Positions 24,285-36,300 of a stretch of DNA of 64,000 nucleotides are shown piece after piece (position 1 is the first letter of the stretch; each line of letters begins with the position of its first letter). Both the position numbers and the translations under genes were made by a program. The notes under the pieces were generated by a model, which was given only the letters and a program-made list of their open reading frames with translations, was not told the origin of the DNA and ran no database searches. Source of the DNA: Orbilia blumenaviensis. Taxonomy: Eukaryota; Ascomycota; Orbiliomycetes; Orbiliales; Orbiliaceae. Location: the NCBI GenBank assembly GCA_036872755.1, contig JAVHNS010000003.1:1302001-1366000 (forward strand), given 5' to 3'.

Positions 24285-25642
24285 CTATTGCCAAAGGCCA
24301 TACGGTTGGGTTGTGTATTTCCACTGGGGCCAGCTTGTCAGTTCTTGCCCTGCAGGTATCATAGAATAGGATATGTGTATAAACTCACCAACTTGATCGT
24401 TCCGTCTTCGGACCCAGTTGCATACAAATTCCCGTCAGGAGAGAAACTGGCAGACCAAATATGCCCGTGGTGGCCCTTGTTAACCTCTATAAGCCAGATT
24501 ATTAGCACATCCCTTCCCGTTACATTCAACCAACCAAAAGTATCTAAGACTCACCTAATTCTTTTCCAGAATCGAAGTCATACACTCTGACCCACGTATC
24601 CTGACTGCCTCCCGTCACAAACTTCCTAGTCGGTGCATCCAGTGTTACAGTCGCACAGTCGTACTCCGTTTTGATGCTCTTCAGCAACCCTCTAGATACC
24701 CCATCGAAGAAATATACCGACTTTCCAGCCGAGACATTCAAGATCTTCCCATCAGTCGAGAATTCGCAGCTGGCGAGAGGTTCGTCAACCAGATAGGCAG
24801 ATACAATATCCTTCGATCGTACATCCCACCATCGAATATACTTGTCTTCGGAACCAGAGACGAGAATGTTCGGGTTCGCCCCAGACCATGACACCGTCCT
24901 GATTGTCCCATTATGTGCACCAGGTCCAATTTCTATCGCATCTGGTTTGTTTAGGTCGTATATCCTCAACTTCTTCTCCGGCCCTCCAGTAGATATCTGA
25001 GTGTCGTCCGGGGAGAAAGTCACACATCTCACGATATGGTTGTGCTGTAGCGTTTGTAGTGTCTCGCCAGTGAATGCATCCCAAATTTTTCTGTGCCAAA
25101 CTTTCAGTATACCCTCCAGAAACACAAACGGAACTCCTATAGCATCTTACGCTGAAAAATCTGCAGATGCAGTGGCTGCTCGGTGAGCATTGCGGGAAAG
25201 CCTAGCCTGCCACACGGCGCCCTTGTGACCGATGAAAGTACCAATCCTAGAAGGCAATCCAACATTAATTTCTTGTAGACAAAAAACTACAGCCCAGACC
25301 TCAATAACTAACCAGTCCCCAGTAATACCATCGCGAAGCATTGGGTTGCCATCTACCAGCTAAATCAGTCATGATCCGCGCCAAAGAGCTTCCAGCAGTC
25401 TGTACAGGCATACCTTTGCAAGCTGAAATAAGAAAGTAGTTATCATCAACAAACTGAGAGAAAGATAAATGTGTGACGGGTCTCGAATGCCCGTGACAAG
25501 TCAAAGGAACAATACGTGCAGTAGCTAGATGTAAGAGCCATTAGCGCATACTCCATACTAGCATATTCAAAACCGAAAACCTACATGTCGTCTGAACCGG
25601 ACTCGGCGATTTTTGCGGTGTAGGATATTGATCCGCGGACAT
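24285..25642 (-). CDS. STRAP-like WD40 repeat protein
   Basis: Seven-bladed WD40 scaffold of the STRAP/Unrip family (related in shape to eIF3i), which in animals joins the SMN complex and TGF-beta receptors; the fungal role is poorly defined. Seven exons: 25642..25585, 25524..25414, 25352..25313, 25246..25151, 25090..24555, 24486..24389 and 24323..24285, giving 325 residues. Motifs in order: [93 protein letters not shown] and [16 protein letters not shown]. The final 13-codon exon supplies [12 protein letters not shown], the typical fungal ending after TIKL. Exons of 40, 96 and 39 bases make it easy to misannotate. Confidence 0.92.
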
Positions 25643-27326
25643 GATGAGAGATCAAACGGAAAAGGAAAAAGAAAGAGTATCCGGAATAAAAAACTAAGAA
25701 GCAGGGAGAAATATTCAATTCTGATAAGAGACGAGAAGAGCCAGCGATATATTAAAAAAGCGCAGGTTCGATTATAACGTCCGAGGAAATCTTATAGCGA
25801 TCGCAGGTATTAGAAGATAGTGAGTGTATGGAAGCGTGTAGGACTAGTTTCGAAATCGATATAGGAGGGAATCGATCCGTTATGTGAAGGGCGAATTGTA
25901 GGAGATTTGATATTTGGTCGTGTGGAGACAGCGCCACGCCAGATGGAGGGGTTGCGGGGTCCGCACGCTATCGGCCAAAAGTTGGATAAAGAAAAATCGG
26001 GTTTGATATTGGTATTAAGAATAATGACCTTCGATCTAAGAGATTCGTGACGTCGTGAAATACTTGCGGGAAATTGATGGTGAGAGACACGGGAATTCGA
26101 AAGCTCTGAAGTTGATATGAAAGAAATGGGCTACTCCGAGACTAAGAAATATTTACGAGAAAAGCCTACAGCTTTCTCGCCCGTTAGAACAATGCACACC
26201 AAGGTACCGAGTCAAACCGAAAAGGAAAAAAAAGCACTATGACGCGAGAGGAAAAGAAGAATTGCCAACAAGAAGAGAGAAGACGGTGGAGAGGATTCAG
26301 GATTGAAAGTCGCAGACCGGAAGTGAGGGGTTCCAAGGTGCTGTCAAGTTTTTGTAAATGTAACCTCTTACTCACTTCAGGAGCTGGATTTAGGCAGATG
26401 GGTGCGTTAGCTTCCAGCTATTCAGTCACCTTGCAGCAGTTGATGGCCCACAATTGCAGGAGTTGGTCGAACAAGATCCCTGGAGCAGCTTTCAAAAAAA
26501 ACGACAATGTCCAGGAATGGTGGCGGGTGGTATGGTATAAAACTCGAACTATATAAGGTGCCCTAAGTAGTAACTAAGTAGGTAATTGGGTGGAATCGGA
26601 TTGGAGGTGGTGGTGGAGGGGACCCGTGAGCCAGGTAGATGGCGAGAGATGGTGGTTGAGATATATTGTTGGAGAGAAAGAGGGAAGAAACCGTTGATGG
26701 TTCGAGGGCGAGCTGTAGCAAGAAATAGAAATACCCGGATTCAATTATAGCAGTTTGATGGAATCGATATACGTTGTATTGTAATTCAAGAGAGTCGACT
26801 TGTCGGCAACAGTATAGAAGTACTTGAGAAAGCAAAATAAGCAAATGGTAAGCAAAAAAAATATTATTTCTAAGCAGAATAGCAGCAATAAATTAACGGG
26901 GGGTCGAAGTACAGGTGGTACGATGTCTGGCGATGGGGAATTTGATCGAGGGAGCTAGCAAAGCTAAGAAGTAGCTATTGGGAGAGGCGGGGCAGAAAAA
27001 ACGTCGCTGTTCTGCAACCTGGCGCCAAGCATCATGACAAGAACCAACTTAAAAATGACAAATGGAGACTGGCCGCGGTCATGCAGAGAATGACAAGGGC
27101 CTTAAAATTCCACAGCGCTGCGGTCACACCAGATCTCGTGACTGCTTCATCCGTTAAAAAAAATTTTAAATTTCTGTGCGATTGATCATTTTAAAAATTG
27201 GGCCGTATGAGGTATATAAATATTCGAGGTTATATTCACATTCACAATCAAAAACGCCTCCAATGCATATGCTATAGCTAATGTGCGCGAATGCTGTGGG
27301 GAAGTACACCAAGTAAAATTGTATTT
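25643..27326. other. Intergenic: STRAP-like upstream region and vms1 3' side
   Basis: About 1.7 kb. Open frames such as 26563-26844 (minus) and 26239-26556 (plus) lack domains and show no splice context. AT-rich toward 27150-27270. Confidence 0.5.
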
Positions 27327-29345
27327 CTATTTCCCTGCCAGCCGCTTCATCCTCTCCTCCGCTGCCCTAGCTCTCCTTTCTCTCTCTAGTCTTCTCTTCG
27401 CCTCCTCGCTCAAGCCTTTTGTTTCCTCCTCTCTGGCATTCGTAGCAGCATTCGTCCCTAACACCTCGGCCAAACTCTTACCACCTTTCCCCGCACCGGA
27501 AGAGCCCCCGCTGGCATCAGGCATGCTCCTCAACCTTGCGGTTTCTTTCTCTCTTCTCTCCTTCTCCCCAGCATCTTTTGCCGACTTGTCGCGCTCCGTG
27601 GCCTCATCATACTCTTTCCGTGAAATCGGGGATCCCACTCCGAGTGACTCCCAATCAAACCTATCTTCACCAAGTTCTTGCCGAGCTACTCGAAATATCT
27701 CACGGGTAGCTCTGTCGCCTGCTAGATCATACGGGGTCTTCCCTGCTGAGTTCTTGACTGTGGGATCTGCAGGTTCTTTGTTTCCATCAGGTGCCTTCGT
27801 AAGCAATGCTAAGACTATTGTTGGGTGCGACTGTGACGCTGCCAAATGTAGTAAAGTAGGAGTGTGGTGGTTCGTAGGCGTCAAATAATATGTGAACGGT
27901 AATTTGTTCGAATTTAGGAACGTAATTATCGCTGGAGCTTTTGAACGACGGAGTAGTGTGTTCAATGTTGTCGTATGCTGTAATTTCAAGGTTTCCTCTT
28001 TCGACGGCTTCGGTTTCACAACAGGTGCCTTGGGTGCAGGTGAAGACGACGTAGCCACGATTGGGGCAGCAATAGCGGTCTCGTCAATTTTAGACACCTT
28101 CAACCTCGTTACCTCCACAAAACATCTCATAAGTTCGCTCTGAGTCGCCCGCCTCGTTGTAAACGGAAACCCCCTTATTCTCTTATCCGTCGACCTGATG
28201 ACTGGGTTGTCACCCCCAAATAAAGTCTTCCGATTGCTTGTACCCGTAGCACGAACGAATAAGAGGCTTGAAGAATCAAGCATCTCTCTCCAGTTTTCCA
28301 GCAATTCCCTAATATCAGCTGTCAAAGCAGCTTCATTGTACCGACGAAGCGAGCTACCAGCACTGTGGGCGGTGCCTTTGGAGTTATCGTTTGCAGATTG
28401 CGAGCCACCCTGCTTCCGACGGGTCGTGTAACGATGGAATGTCTTGTGAGCAAGGACAACAGCTTCTCGTTCAACTATACCAGAACGTTTTACCACTTTA
28501 GGTATAAGCGATACTATCATAGCGGCAAAGTGACCCCCGCCAATCATACACAGGAAGATATGAGGATCTGAAGCTGTTGGGAGAGCTGTTGTTGTTTGTG
28601 TTTGCATTGTTGGTAGGACCTGTGTGACTTCACTCTCATCTGTAGAATCAGGTAAGAGTGCTCGATATACTCCAACATACGTAGACTCAGGGAGCAAAGG
28701 CGATGACATCCATATTATCGGTGTACGCGGTTTTCGGGGTGAATTTTCTAATGCTTCTTCCTCAGCAGCCTTTAAAACGGCCTTCTTTCGTAATAGTGTC
28801 GCCAGAGGATCGGAAGACTGTTCATCCTCTGTCGATGAACTTTCTGAGCCTGATAATGATTCGTCCAGAGCTATAGGCACCATTGATATTAATAAAAGCT
28901 CAAATCGCGAATATACATTAGACAAATAGCATACCTTCAATCATCTTCTCAAACTCAATCTCAGAAACTGGCGGCTCCTTCCTTATCTTTCGCTTCATAT
29001 TAAATCTATGAACATCCGACCTGGCGTGTGACCTCTGCTCCTGCACCGTGGTGCTCTTAACACCACATACAGTACATGACATCCCAGAAGTCGGATCCGG
29101 TTCTTTCAGTAATTCTTTAAGCTTTTCATCCTCCGTAGGTTCTGATATAGGCGCAATATCCTGTCCAGACCCCTTCACAATAAGCGACTTTAACAGCTCC
29201 TTTGGTATATCAAATGCTGCAATTCCACATCATTAGCTCCACCGTTTCCCTACAACAATCCCAAAATATACGTACCATATAGCGGCCTCTTCAAAATGTC
29301 GTCTGTTTGCGCAGGAGGGATAGACGGCGGAGGTGGGGCGGCCAT
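27327..29345 (-). CDS. VMS1: Vms1/ANKZF1 peptidyl-tRNA hydrolase
   Basis: Ribosome-associated quality-control factor that releases stalled nascent chains from tRNA on 60S subunits and recruits Cdc48. Three exons: 29345..29276, 29216..28935 and 28870..27327, giving 631 residues. A C2H2 zinc finger uses Cys71, Cys74, His87 and His93 (SCTVCGVKSTTVQEQRSH). The VLRF1 release-factor-like domain spans about 205-360; it contains the GSQ motif with Gln275 (RRKQGGSQSANDNSKG) that stands where release factors carry GGQ, then AHSAGSSLRRYNEAAL. Ankyrin repeats follow (TPTLLHLAASQSHPTIV, NSAGKTPYDLAGDRA). The C-terminal helix EAKRRLERERRARAAEERMK is a VIM-type Cdc48-binding motif. A second Cdc48 cofactor, Doa1, lies 6 kb away. 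Confidence 0.95.
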
Positions 29346-30379
29346 CTTGAGATTCGTAGGTATTCTTCGGCCGTAGGACTCCCGACTATGAAGATGATGA
29401 GGGCGATTAGGAGAGAGGTGATGAGGAAGGGGAGGAGGGAAGAGGGTTTTATGGCGGCTTGCAGCGGCTGGTGGCTATCGTGATGGGTCATATCCTCGAA
29501 GCGAAGGGCGCGAGAACAAGGGTTCTATGACGCATCGAAGGTTCAGTTCAACGCTAAACCCAACCTTCTCACCAAAAAGGAAAATGTTCAGAATTGGGGT
29601 TAGAAAGCGCAGCTCACTTCTAAATACACACAAGAAATTTTGATTCAATTTTTAGCTACCAAGTCTTTGTAACAGGTATCTAGCCTATAGCGCAAATAGG
29701 TGGCCCTTCTCCCAACCTTCAAAGAGGATGCCGATGCTACAAACCGACAATGACATAATGACAGGAGACAGCTAACAATCTAGCATTATAACGTATATAA
29801 GTATTTAGTAGTTAAGAGGTATGTATCTAGCGTCCTTACACAGCTTATTTAATTCTAGTTGACTCAACTTACCTAGTTAGGGGCCAGTTATAAGATCATG
29901 TGATTCGGTTGATTAACTAATCAGCCTTGTGACGGCTGTTTAGCTTGGTAATATTCCGCAAAAGACCAACCACAGAAACAACACACTTTTTCAAACAAAA
30001 TAGAAGCCATACAACACGCACAGCTTCAGAGCCCTGTGCGCGGCTGTTGAAGTCATCGAGACTCGCGCTTGTGGAAGTCAACTCTTGAATCCATGTATCA
30101 ATATCCGGTTCCCTGTTTGAACCTGATCGGAAAGAACCCGTGTAGGTATAAACATACCTAAGCGCTAGCGCATGCAACTAGTGAACTAGTACTAGGAGAT
30201 ACTAGATATTAAATTCTGATATATAATGGACTTAATTATAAATGCTTATCTCAGTTATATACATCGTGTCGACCTTAAATATTCCCTGGGTATCATCTTA
30301 GGCGTACATACATTGCATTTTCAGCTATAAGAATATACTTAGTAAACTCCATAGTTCATCCGTTGTGTCAATGGCCAAC
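29346..30379. other. Intergenic: vms1 upstream region and NLR 3' side
   Basis: About 1 kb, AT-rich. An open minus-strand frame at 29917-30177 (no ATG, contains PDIDTWIQELTSTSASLDDF and a hydrophobic helix) could be an eroded exon but cannot be tied to a gene. Confidence 0.4.
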
Positions 30380-33300
30380 CTAACAAGCTGGGAGGGTAGC
30401 TCCACCACCTTCGCCCTCATCATTAACATCGCCATGACCACCATCAAGTGTGTTATCAGATTCACTGATACTGCTGCTAGACGAAGTGTTTCCTCGCAAA
30501 TCCCCGTTCAAATTCCGCATATAGTCATCTTCCTCAAACATCTCCTCATCAATTTCCAGGCTCTTATCCCATGCCCAGGGCTCTGCGCCAAAATTTGCTT
30601 TGACTTCAAAGGACGCAGACGCAGACGCTCCGATTGCTGGAAAGAATTGCCCCCCGACTCCTTTGAATCCGACACCTAAAAATTTGCCGTTGCGTGTCCA
30701 AAAGATTAAATGCTTTTTTTGATCATAGCCGCAGCCGATGATGTCTCCAACTTGGAACCGGACCCGGCCACGGGGATACCTCTTCACTTCGCCGTCTAAT
30801 TCAAAATATTCGTCGTAGTCTTCGGCGTAGTCTTCGTAGTCTTTGAATTCGCTACCGTAATCATATTCACAATCTTCATCATATTCAGCTTCCATACCTT
30901 CACCTTCGCCTTCATAACTCTCTTCCTCAAATTCCATAAACGAACTTGTGTTAAATGAATATAACCGGCCCGTTTGAGAGTGCAACCCATACCCTGTACC
31001 CCCACAATATATGCCCCTGAATGGTGATCCAGGCATTTTATTGGAAGGTGGCGGACCGGACACAAAACCGACTCCGAACTTTGCCCTATTGATTTGCGCT
31101 TTAGCATCTGGTATCCATGCAATAATAGTTGGGTATGGCAACATATGGTATTTTGAACCAGTTTCTGGCTGAGTGCATATATCAAAGGAATAAAGCTGCA
31201 TATATACATACTCGTCGTTTCCCGAAAATTTGATGATACTAATCTCGTAGTAAAATAGATCTACGTAGGGCGATGTCGGGTTTTGCGCTGACAGAGCAAC
31301 GACCTCCTCGGTAGCTACAATCGCTCATTATTAACAAATTTGCTCTTGGGGTTCACATTAGCAGCACCAACTACTCGCTATAAATCTAGTTCAGGCTGCC
31401 AGTTTTAAATTTTACGCAGAAGAAAAGGTAAGATACTTACAAAGCCTGTCTCTACTCTCTGACTTGCATTCGTAGATTGCGGCCAGGCCATCCTCAGAAA
31501 GCTGGATTTCTGGATGTTTTCTGTCCCTATTCCACCCTTGTGGTGAATTTTCCAACTTCTGGGTGTAGGTTTGCACGTGAACATTGTACTCGAATTGGTG
31601 ATTGGAGATCTCGCAAATTAGTTCATGTCGACCGAAAGAGAATGCCTGGTCTATGTAGTCCCAATTACTGCTAACTTCATTGATGAGTTCCGCTCTCCCA
31701 TTGAAAATATAGTGGATGCGGTCTGGTGGTGCGTGGCGTATTAAATAAGGGAAAAGTGCTGAAAACTCCAACTGTGATATTGAAGGTGTCAGCAATTTGT
31801 CAACAAGGCGTTTGAAATCGCTCCTTGAATATCTCTCTGAACCTCTCTCAGATAATAATTTTCTTTTCGAAAAAAGTTTCCCGGACAGTAATTCCCAGAA
31901 CATTCGTCCATCCTTGCTTCTAACTTGGTCATTTGCACCACATTCGAGTAGATACTGGACGCATTCATACTCCCCAGATTTTACCCCCTGAATTATTAGC
32001 GGCTCACGATTCCCGTTCACCGCTTCTATCAATGATTTTTTCTCCTCCTCTGTGAGTTCTGGACGGCCAAGCACTCGTTTCATCATTTCCAGTCCTGCCG
32101 AGTCTTCTATAGCCATCTCTAAGGCATTTTCTCCATCATTGTTGACCATCATGAGATAATCTCGATTATCTGGTGTCTTTTCGGCATGCATGTCTAGTAA
32201 ACGCGTTGCAAATTCCCAATTTTCCAGGTAAAGAGCTCTCATCCAAGGGGGGCTCATGTGTGAATTTTCTGGAGCATCCAGAGAAGCGCCATTTCTATCC
32301 AAAGCATCGAGAATACTTAGCCCTTCTTCAACCATTTCGTCCCTAAGTCCGCTCGAAACAAGCATGCTGAGCGCCGTATCTCCGTTGTCATCAGTGTCGT
32401 TGACTTTGACACTTATGCCATCGGGGTATTTAAAATCGAGGATCAGATTGACAGCTTCAACATTGCGAGCATAAACAGCCTTATACAACGGCATTCGACT
32501 CCGCATGTCTTCCGCATTTGGATTTGCTCCAGCTTCCAAGAGCCTCCTTCCAAAATTGATCTGGACCTCTGCTGGGAGGCTAAATGCTTTACCGGATGAG
32601 AAAATGGTATGAAGAATCGTCCTTTGGCAATCGTCGCGTTGCTCAAGATGGAAATAACTATTACCGAGAACCATTTCAAAGAGTTCTTCGTCCCAAATTT
32701 GAGCTATCCGGTGCATAGGGAGCTGGGGTTCTTGCGGGAAAAGCTTCCTCAAACCAAGATCCTTACGGCTGTTAGCGATTATTTTCAGTGATTCCACTAC
32801 CTTTTTGAATGTGCTACTATTTCTATTCGAACGGGTTTCTTGATGAGCCAAGGACAAACATATCAAGAAGGGGGTAAGTTCATCATTCTGTCGTGCAGAC
32901 GATACTACACTCCCCTCATTAACCAGACTTCTTACGTATTCAGGGCAGTAGAATACATCCTCATATTGTAGAGGATCCACGACGCCAAGCTCTCGATAAA
33001 AACATTCAGCATGTTCCCTCCTATCTTGTAAGAAGTGGTTATAGATTTCGACCTCCAGGTAGACCGAGAGGTGGATTGGACCCCAAAAGGACCACTCGGA
33101 TTTTGCCTTTTCCAATGAGATATCTTCGTTGAATTGCCGAAATTGGACATTCCACCTCCAAAAGGTATTCAATCCGGTAAACCGTCCAAGAAGCTCTAAG
33201 ACTAATTCCCAGTCCTGAGAGGTACGGGTATCAGGTGGCCATAATCCGGCAAGCCTTCTCATGTGATGGATCCAATGGTGAATTTCACCTCGCCATGGAG

Positions 33301-36300
33301 CTTTCCGATCTTTATTTTCTTGCGTCTGGCCTTGAGTCGCTGAATTATTATCGCTCGGTGTTAACTTAGCAACAGGCTCTTTTTCCTTAGCCCCATCACT
33401 GTCTTTTAATTCGTCCTTATTCTGACCCTCTTCGGAAAACATTTTAGTAATTTTGGGGGGCAGAGGAAATAAAGGCATATACGCATTTTGAAACTTTGGA
33501 TGCGTTAGGACCTGCACTACCAATGGACAGCCCCAAATTAGAATATAAAAAGTAATATTCTGTTTTTAAAATCTAAGCAACTCACATATGTATTTTAAAA
33601 CAGCAAGATGTGCATGCCTCGCACGCTCGAATGTAGAGCTACCAATATTCACGAGTTCCGCACCTGTTATAAGAATGATTTTACCTTGTGTTAGTGGCTA
33701 TTTTTTACACGACCATCCAAATACGTATAAACTAAAAGAAGACAGAAGAAAGGTAAACAATTAGCGTTATGACCTACGAGAGACAGTGAGCGTAAATATA
33801 AGCTCATCATTCTGTGTGGACACTAAAGGGGCTTTGTGAATATGTTGTGAAGATGCCTTCTCCGTCTTTGACGTTTGCTTATCCATCCATTCACGGACGG
33901 ACGTGTGGATAAATTCGATATTTCGGTCTTCGTTTGAGAACTTGAAGAAGTCCCGACCCGCAGTGTTTAAGTGGTAAATAACTTCGGCAACTTCAGGATT
34001 GTTCATCTGATTTGCCATTTGATGCCCATGGTGAAACGAACTCGAACGATTACGAAGGCTAGAGGGTCCCCCGTGGTCATGGACGCCTGGCACGCTTTTT
34101 TGCGTACCTATGTCTCCCGGAGGCCTTTCGTCTAGTACTCCATTTTCGATATCGATCGCGGACATGTCCGCGGTACCTGCTCGCTGATTCGGTGTGTTAT
34201 TCATGAGGTAATCATAACCAAAGTCGTCCTCATATACACCGTCTTCTTGCTTATTGTCCCTGATGTTCTTGTCTAGCTCATAATATTTTTTGAATTGCTC
34301 CACGATTTCGAGGGTATGCATCTGGACACCGCACACATTACTCCAGTAAATTCTCGTCAGAGCAAGTATGACGAGCTTTCGTTCAGCATCAGTCAGCGAC
34401 TTCAGATGTGAAGAATATATTTGATTCATTCCCGTCGGTAGACCTCTTATTCTTTGCGATAAACTTAGTTCCGATGGTTGACGAAGACTGGTAATAGTCA
34501 TGGCGCTATAAGTAAACATTCCCCTTGAATTCCGTTGGATGTGCTCAGCCATCTTCCGAATAATGGCTTCGAATTGAGTAAACTCTGGTTTTATCTGGAG
34601 ACTGTACTTATTGTCTTTTCTGACAAAATATTCCTTCAGTCGCCCACGCTGCATGAGTCCCCGCAGGGATATGTCGAGGAATGATAACATATCCTCGGAG
34701 TTGGTATCTTTCTTGATGTTTAATATTGTGACCCCATCGTAACATTCATAAAGCTTCGAGTTATCTCTAGCTGTTATATGCATTTTTTCTTGTTGTTTGG
34801 AGTCAGATTCTTCATGGCCGTGGATTGCAGGCCCTCGACCATAACCCTTAAAGTTCCCGTCTTCGGGTTGTTCCCTTCTTTCGCTATGTTGGTCCGGGGG
34901 GCTCAATCCAGGTGGTGAAACGGTGAGCATGCCAGCAATGAGTTCTTTCTTGATGTTTTTGTCCTTCCTACTTGATATCAAAATACGGAAAATATCTGGA
35001 TTTGATTTAGCCAATCGAGCAAGTTGTGAGACGATATTGTGTTCGCCACAATCGACGCATTCGTCTAAGCCGTCGACTATCAGATAAACCTTCCTACCGA
35101 TCGCTTTAATAGCTGTCTCTAGTTGACCTATGAGGTTGGAGAAGATTCCATCTGACTGTCCTGGGGTAGCATCGTCATTCTCCCCTCGCTTTATTTTAAG
35201 TTCATTGACTGCTTCCCACATCGAATTCAGTACTGGTGTTTCCCTATGGTCTGGTTTGAAAACCTGGGCTAGAAGACTCCTAGCTGCAGCCGTTGCTGTT
35301 TGTGTAGAGTTATCCCCTTTTTTGAAAAAGAAAAAAAGAATAACGGGATTTGAGCATTCTTTCCCTTGCTTGTTTTTCAAGCTTGAGCGTTGATCCACTA
35401 TGTGGCTACCGCAAATTGAGGTTAGCTCAGCCCTCTGAAGTTTTTCAATCGCAAGTGCCATTATGACAGATTTTCCAAACCCAGCCTTTCCAGTAAGATA
35501 GATTATAGGTGGTGGGACCTCCTGCGGGGGTAATTCATATGGGGCAGAGGCTGCCTCTACGGTAATAGAGTCTTGGTTTGAGATCTTATGCTTCCAAGCT
35601 TGGTATACTGGATCACGGAATAGCCAATTACCAAATTCACTTTCGTGAATATCGCTTCGTCTCAGTGGTTCAAGAGTAGTTTCAAGGAGGCGAGCATAAG
35701 CTTCTGTCTGCCGTGATCGAAGGCCTGTCTCATAGTACTCAGTTATCTCTCGTCTCCATTCTGCCTCGCCCATGCTTGTCTTTATTTCATCTGCCACTCC
35801 TTTCACTTCGGCGATTCCCTCTTGTAATTCTTCGCGAAGACTTGTCAGACCTATTTTGATACTATTTGAAACTTCTAGAGTCTCTATTTTTTAAACCCAA
35901 AGTCGCTGATTAGTAACAGAAACCATGGACGTGCATTATGATGCATACCTTGAACAGATGGGCACAGAATCTTCTCGATGTATTCAGCAGTCTTTGTGGT
36001 ATCCGACGTTGTTTCTATATCCTATTTAGCGATGCCATATACTTCCCGTAAAATTCTTGATGTTCATGGAAACCCTCACCTCGTAGACACGTCAGAACCA
36101 TGTCATAAAAACTCATATTTTGAATTTCGAGCAGAGCGTTATATTTTGTCACCAATCGTTCATAGTTATCACTGGTATGGTCATCGAAGATGTTTTTAAC
36201 ATTGACTTCTACAGATGATCAAGTTTTGGTGTCAGTTTACCTTATATCATGGTGTATATAGCACGAGACGTTTGAAAATGCCGTTGATATACATATCGGG

